Below, piece after piece: positions 57,201 to 64,000 of a DNA stretch of 64,000 nucleotides (positions are counted from its first letter, which is position 1; every line of letters begins with the position of its first letter). The DNA comes from Dirofilaria immitis (taxonomy: Eukaryota; Nematoda; Chromadorea; Rhabditida; Onchocercidae), in contig JAKNDB010000007.1 of NCBI GenBank assembly GCA_024305405.1, positions 186,001 to 250,000 on the forward strand, in the 5' to 3' direction. The notes beneath the pieces are model-generated. The model made no database searches and was not told where the DNA came from. It worked only from the letters and a program-made list of their open reading frames with translations. Made by a program: the position numbers and the translations under genes.

Positions 57201-60200
57201 GATCGCTGTGCGACGAGTTACATATATTAACGTTTCATTTCTGTATGAATTTTAAAGATAATAGAACGAACATAATTTAGATCAGTGAATCGTTTTTCTT
57301 AATTTTTAGAAATCGAAATAAATATTTCAAAACGATATACTATTTCCAATCTTTGAACCTAAATCTTATAGCTTGTTTTACTCTTTTAATTTTATCATCG
57401 ATATGCCGCTATTATGAAAACAGAAATTCAGTAACAAAACAGAGAAAGATGGATTCCGAGCAGTTTCAGATTTTTATATGATAGAGTCAAGAATTAAATT
57501 TCAGGAATAGGGATTTCGGTTTTTAAGTTTTTATTAGTTTTGAAATGATTAATTTCTTTTCAGAAGTATTCGCCACTAAAGTTTAATCAATGAAACTAGT
57601 AAATTATAATATTGCATCGTCTTGCTATTTTTTCCATTTTTAAATTTTTTTTTGAGGTTTTAGTTGTCGACTAATAATTCTTTATTCCTTTGAAACTCCG
57701 TTTTTATTTCCCTTTCGGCTTGGTTCCAATAAATTAACTCCAAACTTTAATTCTCAACAAAGAGTTTGTAAATGAGAGTAATGTTTTAGTTTTAGACTAA
57801 GGAATGAATTACTGTAATCACTTTTAAAATATGTTGTTAGCGAAAGGAAGTTTGTTGTGATCTTCGATGCTTTACGAAGTTTTTAAAACAAAACTTTTTG
57901 TATTGCGGAAACTAAATTTTTTATTGTTTATTTGTTTTACTGATCCAATTTATCATTTGTATTAAAAGTGCTAAGTTGAATTTATTTTTTCATGATAAAT
58001 GATTATTCAAAAGAAATTTTTTTGGGGAGGACAAAAACTGTTGGTATTGTTTTCTATGTTGTTTAATGAATGATATTCAGAAATAGATAAGACATCATTG
58101 CGTTATTTTTTAGAATTTCAGTAAAAATATTTTAGAATTAGCCATCACACTATAATAAGTTAGATGCAAGATTTGATATATATCATTTAAATAATTCGAT
58201 CAGATTCACCATTTTTAAAGGCTTGAAAGATAACCTTTTTTTTCAGCATTACAAAAAACCATACAATATTAGGACAAAAAACTTACTTATAACTGAGCTT
58301 GCACGCATGAGATACACCAAATATTTGTGTTGGTTTTTATCATTTTAGTTAATTATACATTTATTTTTTAAAATTATTTATGGAATATGTTATTAACTGG
58401 AAATGTACTTGGTAAAAATGTAACAGTGCTGGACGGCAAGTTTATTTTCTGTATTATTTAACATATTTGTTTATGAAATTTTGTTGACGACTTAACTAAT
58501 GAAATGAAAGTTCGAAAAGAAAGAGGGAGAAGAAAAAGATGAGTGCAAGTGTTTCTTAGGCATCATTGAATTTTTTACGTAGAAAATGGTACTGCAACAG
58601 GTGTTTAGTTTGGTTTTTGATGTATTTCAATAATCCATTTGTTGACTAATTGATGTTTTGAGTTTGATATGAACATGTGAATAAATCTTTATTTGGGAGT
58701 TGATTGAAATAAATTTTTGCTAGAATTTAGTTAAAAATGTGAAAATTTACTGATCGAAGAAGTTTCAATAAATTGAAATTTTTTATTCAAAAATTAAAAA
58801 TTAAAATATGAATTTGCTCTGAATGACATTTTTTTAATGTTTTTTTCGACATTGTTTCCTTAAAAGAAAATTCTTATTTGAAAATTTCAAAAATACTGAA
58901 TGAAATAAATTCTATGTTTGGAATGATGTGCTCAGGAATCAAGCTGTAATAAGTTTAAATGCGGTGTTATTATTTATTTATGCGTTATTCCTGAATGATA
59001 TAGAGTGTGAGCTTTGATCACCCTTCAATTAAATAATAATAAATTATTATTGCGAAAGTTTAATGTGGATAAAATTGTCTTGCCTGAGGAAATATATTAT
59101 ATTTATCCTTTAGTGATCGTTAATGCATTGAAAATTATTATAGAAAAAGAAGTATGGTAAAAGAGGAGGAAATGCTTTGTTTGAAGAAATTGAAAAAATA
59201 GTTGTTCATTTTTAACATACATCATTGTTTATTTCGTTGCGCATTTTTGCAATTTTTATTGCTTCAACTATGCATGTGTACATCACGAAAGTTAGGTATT
59301 AACAGATAGATAAAAAGTGAAAAATTAATTTATTTCCGGCGCTATTTCACAAAATTTTTATGTCGCCGTTTTTGATGCCATCTTGTTTTATTCGAAAATT
59401 GAATGTTAACTGCTGAATTAAAAATTCTTTCAAGTATTCTTTACTTGAATTCTATTAATTTTCTGAACTGTTTTTTTTTCTTTGAAGAATTGCTAATGGA
59501 GTAGAAAATACGAAATTTTTTGTATTAGCAAATTTTATGCTATAAATTCTTCGCAGTTTTGAAAAATATAAATGACTTAATCAGCAGCGCATTAGACAGT
59601 AAATGACTCGATATATGCAAAAAGTCAGTCAGGTATGAAAAGCTTCATGTTTCAAATTCCAAATAGCTGGCATGTGAAGAATTTGATGATAAACTGAAAG
59701 TTATGTGTTTTAATGATCTATCATAGAACATCATTATATCGTATTGCTGGAAGCATTGGCTTTTAGATTAAATAAAATGTGTTATAATGAAATTATCAGA
59801 TCGTTGCAATACCATACAAATTGATATCTATTTATTGAAGAGTGCTTAATAAGAATGATAATTATTTTTGTCTTATTTATGATTGCTAGAAGCATTTCGC
59901 AAAAGTGCAATATACTTTGATATACAGTGATTGTTGAATTTGGTTGAACAGATGTTGATGCTTTTTCTTTTTTTTTTATGATGCATTTTGGCAGCAGATA
60001 CATCCGATACTATTGTGATATAAATCATTTATTTAATCATGAATTTGTGAGTGGAAAAGAAAAGAGAAAGTAGTATGTTTTAGGTTTAATTTAATACTAT
60101 CGTTGGAATGAATTATATTGAATGCTATTATTATTTGTTTTTTAATTTTAGTTTAAATTATAATTATTAAAGAAAATGTGATTGCTTTTTTAACGTCGTT

Positions 60201-61267
60201 TTTCTTATCTAATTATATATTAGTTCACGTCAAACAAATTTTTGAAAAATTTTTCACAAATTCATGTATATGAATATTGTTTTGAAGAAGGGAATAAATG
60301 AAAAATTAAATGAAGAAAAATTGGAATAAAGAGATAAGAAGAGGAAAGCCGTTGTTGAAAAGCATATTTCGATGATCGCAAGTTTTGAAATTTCATCACT
60401 TTACTCCAATCCTAATTAAACGGCTATTAGATATTTCTTATTAAACAGGAACTGCCAACTAAATATCACAAGAAGATGAAAGATAAAAGATGCTATTATC
60501 TAAAATGCCATTTGCTATATTGTCATTTAGGAAGATTTAAGAGATATAAGAAATTCCGGTTGATCAATTTGAAGATATAATACTTACATTTTAAAATCTT
60601 AGAAAAGGCTATCTTTATCTTAGCATAGATTTATTTTAAGACTATCTAGAAAATTTTGCTAAAATGATGTTGTATTTCGATCTTCACTTATTATCATACT
60701 GTCACTTTTAGTTACTGTTTCATTTTTTATTATAATTAGCATTCGTTATCATTTTTATCATTGCAAAGTGATAAGAAGTAATAGAATCTTAAGCAGACAA
60801 AGTAGTGGTATTTATATTGAAAACTTAAGACAGTATCCTTAATCAGCGTCTCTTGATTAATTCAGGAAATTATCATTATCATTGTTAACAATCGTCAATA
60901 AGTATCGTCTATGATTATTATTATATTTGAAATTATTTTTGAATTTGATAGAAAGCAAAATATACTAATTCTTTATAGTTTTTACTTTTTATTGCGACTA
61001 TCAGTCATAAAACACATTTTAAAAAAGAATAGTTGTGTTTATCTTATATCAGTGTTAAAACTTTAACAAATCTTAGATGTAACATAAGGCTCCGATCAGC
61101 CTACTATTTTTTATAGTGGCAACCGTTATCAATTTATTAAAGGAAATGAGAATGGTTCATCACGTGTAGTTCATCAGTATCAGTTATGATGAATATACCT
61201 GAAATAACATTTTGAACGTGTAATATTCACATCACATCCAACCTTTTCCGTTCATGCCATCATCTTC

Positions 61268-61312
<45 letters not shown>

Positions 61313-64000
61313 ATGATTTCTTGTTTTGGATGAATTGACGATGGCAAACTTACTGACATCACCGTTCAGCGTTCCATCATTCAATTTCCTGAATATTTCA
61401 ATGCCCTATTCTTTAATATTTTAAATTTCATTGCATATCAGTTTTTTATTCCGTGTAGTTATTTTTTAGTTAGAAAAATATTACATGTTAGTGTAATATA
61501 TTTGTTTACATGCTTACATCTTTATATCTTCATTGAACATCTATTCGTTGTGTCGATTATTTTACAATCCGGAAATTCATGATATTTGATTTGAATGAAG
61601 AAATTGAATACATTGCTATAATTTTTGGTAAGTTGAAATTTTTTTATAAGATAGAATTTTTGAGCTACTTTTGTTGGGTGGGAAATACCAAGCATAGCTT
61701 CATAAATAACTTTTTTTTATCAGTTTGTTGACGTTTTTTTTCTTGTTTGTCATTGTTTCAAAATAACTCACAAATATATCTTATGAAAAATCATTTTTCA
61801 TTGTTATTGAAACAAATACATGATATTATATCATCTTTTGATAAATAGATAAAATATTCTGTGCATATCCTGATTAGTTTTAAGATATATCTATGAGTTA
61901 TTTCTGGAACAAACGAAAAATTCAAACTTATGAAAATAATTTTTTGCAATGAAAAATAATGTTGTAAACAATTTTTAATGTTTTACGCAAATTATTATAA
62001 GAATGTTATTTTTAATAAATGGACTGATTCATTTCCCATTAAATTATTCGATCTGTTTTCTTCTTTATTCAAAAGTAGGAATTGTTAGAAGTAGTTTTCA
62101 TTTTATAAGGTTACTTATAAAATTACATGATTAAGAATTTCGATTTCTTCATTATTATATTACAGTATAAGCCTGAGAAGAAATTTTTTCCCTTTTTTTA
62201 ATCCGATTATTAAATTCGGTTCACCGTCTTTTTATTGCGTATCTGTCTAAATCTTAAAATTCAAAGAATATCACTGAGTCATCTTTGTTCGAAATAAGTT
62301 TGAAATCTTCAAAATGCCAGTTTTAAAAGTAGTTTGAAAAAAATGTAAAAAATGAAACATATATGTTAAGCAAAATTGAAATGAATCATTTAGCTTTTCA
62401 TTTTTTTTTTTGCATAATCGTTTTTATATTATAATTTATTTATTTCCTCTAATCGAACAAGTATTTTCCCATTGTGATCACCTATCGCCTGTTAAAATTT
62501 TGCCAAAAAAAAGTGATCAATGTCCGGAAGAGAGTCATGATACCGATCAGATACCCTCGCATTTAATACAATCAAAAATTTGTTACAATAATAGTAATCT
62601 TAGGTTGTTTGTTTGCAAGAGAAAATAAAAACAAATTCAGCAGTTTGGAATTGAGAAAGAAAAACTATGACTTATCTCGAATATCAGATAATTTTTTTTT
62701 GTGGTAAATTAGAAGTGACTATCTCTTTCCCATTTATTTCATTAGTTCAGGTAGGAAGTATCAAATTTCAATTTAAACTCAATTTTTAAACTGCTTTTGT
62801 AAACAAATGATTGATTTCATACGCTTTTTTTATATTTCATATAAACTTGGTCTAAATATATTGTTTTTATATCATTTTGGATGATTTAAATATGAATTAT
62901 TCAATTCAGTCTTTGATAATTTATGGACGAAAATAAAAATAATAAGGGATTTGAATTATTAGCGTCGCTAACAAGATAGCTATTTTATATTGTCGAGAAT
63001 TGGTGATTATTTGTTGGCAATGATCGGATAAATAGCCTAAAATTTAGTTATGATAGATATGGTAGGTAGGTATGTGTACTAAATAAACAACAATCGTTCA
63101 GGGCGCAAAAATCATATGAAGATGTGTCGAACATTTAAGTGGAACTTTCTTGTTTACTTTTTGATGGTTAATTGAAAAGGACATGTGAAAAAGAAAATTT
63201 TTATGAATTGAAAAACACGTGAATTAATAGAAGAAATATTGCTGCATTAATTTTGAAATGAAAAAAGTTTGAATGATGTTTCTTAAAACTTTCTTTTTTT
63301 TTTACAATATTTCTCATTAAAAAAGTTTCTCCTTTGAAAATTAGCTTGCATTAGCGTTTAGTTCGAAATGCTAATAGAATGCAAATAAGCAATGAGCCAT
63401 TTATCATTTTCTTATTTCTGTTCGAAAGAATATCAATCTATTTTACTAATAATATTTCAATTTAAAAAAAAAAAAAACTTCTAAAACATATGGAAGTGTT
63501 CAATGGATTGTTGAAGTACAAAATAATTCTTTTGTGGTTTTCAACAGTTTGTTGGGAAAAAAACGCTTAAATGATGAGCGAAGAAAGAGAAGTTATTGTT
63601 GCTGTTGTTGTTGTTGCACGAGGATCATTGTAAAATATTTTAAATAATAGGTTTTTTTTTTATTTCTTACCATCTTTTACTACTACATCATATCATAGCA
63701 TATCACTGTCTTCTGATTATTTCATTTATAGCTGTTTGAAATTTTTAATCATACCAGGTGATATTATAATTGAATTACTTGAAATGAGAAAATGTTTAAG
63801 TTTATCGTATCATTGAATAGTTTTAATAGTAAATATTTTATAATAGATATTATAGTTGTTGAATTTTTCTTTTTTCTTTTGCTTTAAAAATCTTTTTTTC
63901 TCTCTTACATTTTTATTAAAATTTCCATCAATTTTTATAATTTCATATTTCTTTTATACTTTTTTTATAATAGATATTATAGCTCTATTACTACTACACA
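54261..64000 (+). other. Probable long intron of TSC22-family gene
   Basis: After the GTAAGT donor at 54261 no exon with clear coding composition and matching phase (needs phase 2) was found to the end of the window. The sequence is AT-rich with T runs, a TA microsatellite (about 61267-61308) and a TTG run (about 63599-63616). In other animals short TSC22 isoforms start from a promoter inside this intron. No such start was identified. One weak exon candidate is listed at 62462-62603. Confidence 0.5.
62462..62603 (+). other. Weak exon candidate in the long intron
   Basis: A locally less AT-rich segment is open for about 55 codons and reads CDHLSPVKILPKKSDQ then CPEESHDTDQIPSHL. It has a poor acceptor (GAACAAG) and a possible AG|GTTGTT donor. 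Its frame does not match the phase left by exon 6 (54260), where joining gives an early TGA. It could be an alternative 5' exon, an exon of another isoform, or chance. Confidence 0.25.

Overview
The window is nuclear DNA from a nematode, most likely a clade III (filarial-type) species. The reasons are a very A+T-rich background, many short to medium introns with TTTCAG-like acceptors, a candidate trans-splice acceptor just upstream of each start codon, and three protein genes whose closest remembered relatives are C. elegans proteins. The species cannot be fixed from sequence alone, and I saw no bacterial (Wolbachia-like) insert.

Three genes explain nearly all the coding signal. (1) An Abl tyrosine kinase gene (abl-1 orthologue) lies on the minus strand. 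Its start codon is at 20441, its 3' end runs off the left edge, and 16 exons are visible: a myristoylation-type N terminus, a poly-His linker, SH3, SH2, tyrosine kinase, and a basic/proline-rich tail. (2) A complete GCN2 gene (eIF2-alpha kinase, gcn-2) lies on the minus strand at 38155-50064 with 26 exons: RWD, pseudokinase, kinase with acidic insert, HisRS-like and C-terminal domains. (3) The 5' half of a TSC22/Bunched-family gene lies on the plus strand from 51465, with six exons up to 54260. It is head-to-head with gcn-2 across about 1.3 kb, and its TSC-box exon is not in the window.

Layout: 1-9653, abl-1 exons 2-16; 9654-20353, a 10.7 kb abl-1 first intron made of simple and satellite-like repeats; 20354-20530, abl-1 first coding exon and 5' UTR; 20531-38154, a 17.6 kb repeat-rich intergenic region with tandem arrays, microsatellites and fold-back hairpins; 38155-50064, gcn-2; 50125-51416, shared promoter region; 51465-54260, TSC22-family exons; 54261-64000, probably the long intron of that gene, without a confident exon.

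The main oddity is a set of frame breaks inside conserved domains of all three genes, nearly all at short homopolymers. Correcting each by one base restores both the conserved protein and the phase of the flanking introns, which points to homopolymer-length error in the assembly rather than gene decay. Other notable signals are two GC-AG introns with GCAAGT donors, an array of exact ATGCAAAT octamers just upstream of abl-1, upstream ORFs on abl-1 and the TSC22-family gene, two phase-breaking cryptic exons, and several long hairpins. The genes do not form a pathway: abl-1 concerns cytoskeletal and stress signalling, gcn-2 amino-acid starvation, and the TSC22-family gene growth control.
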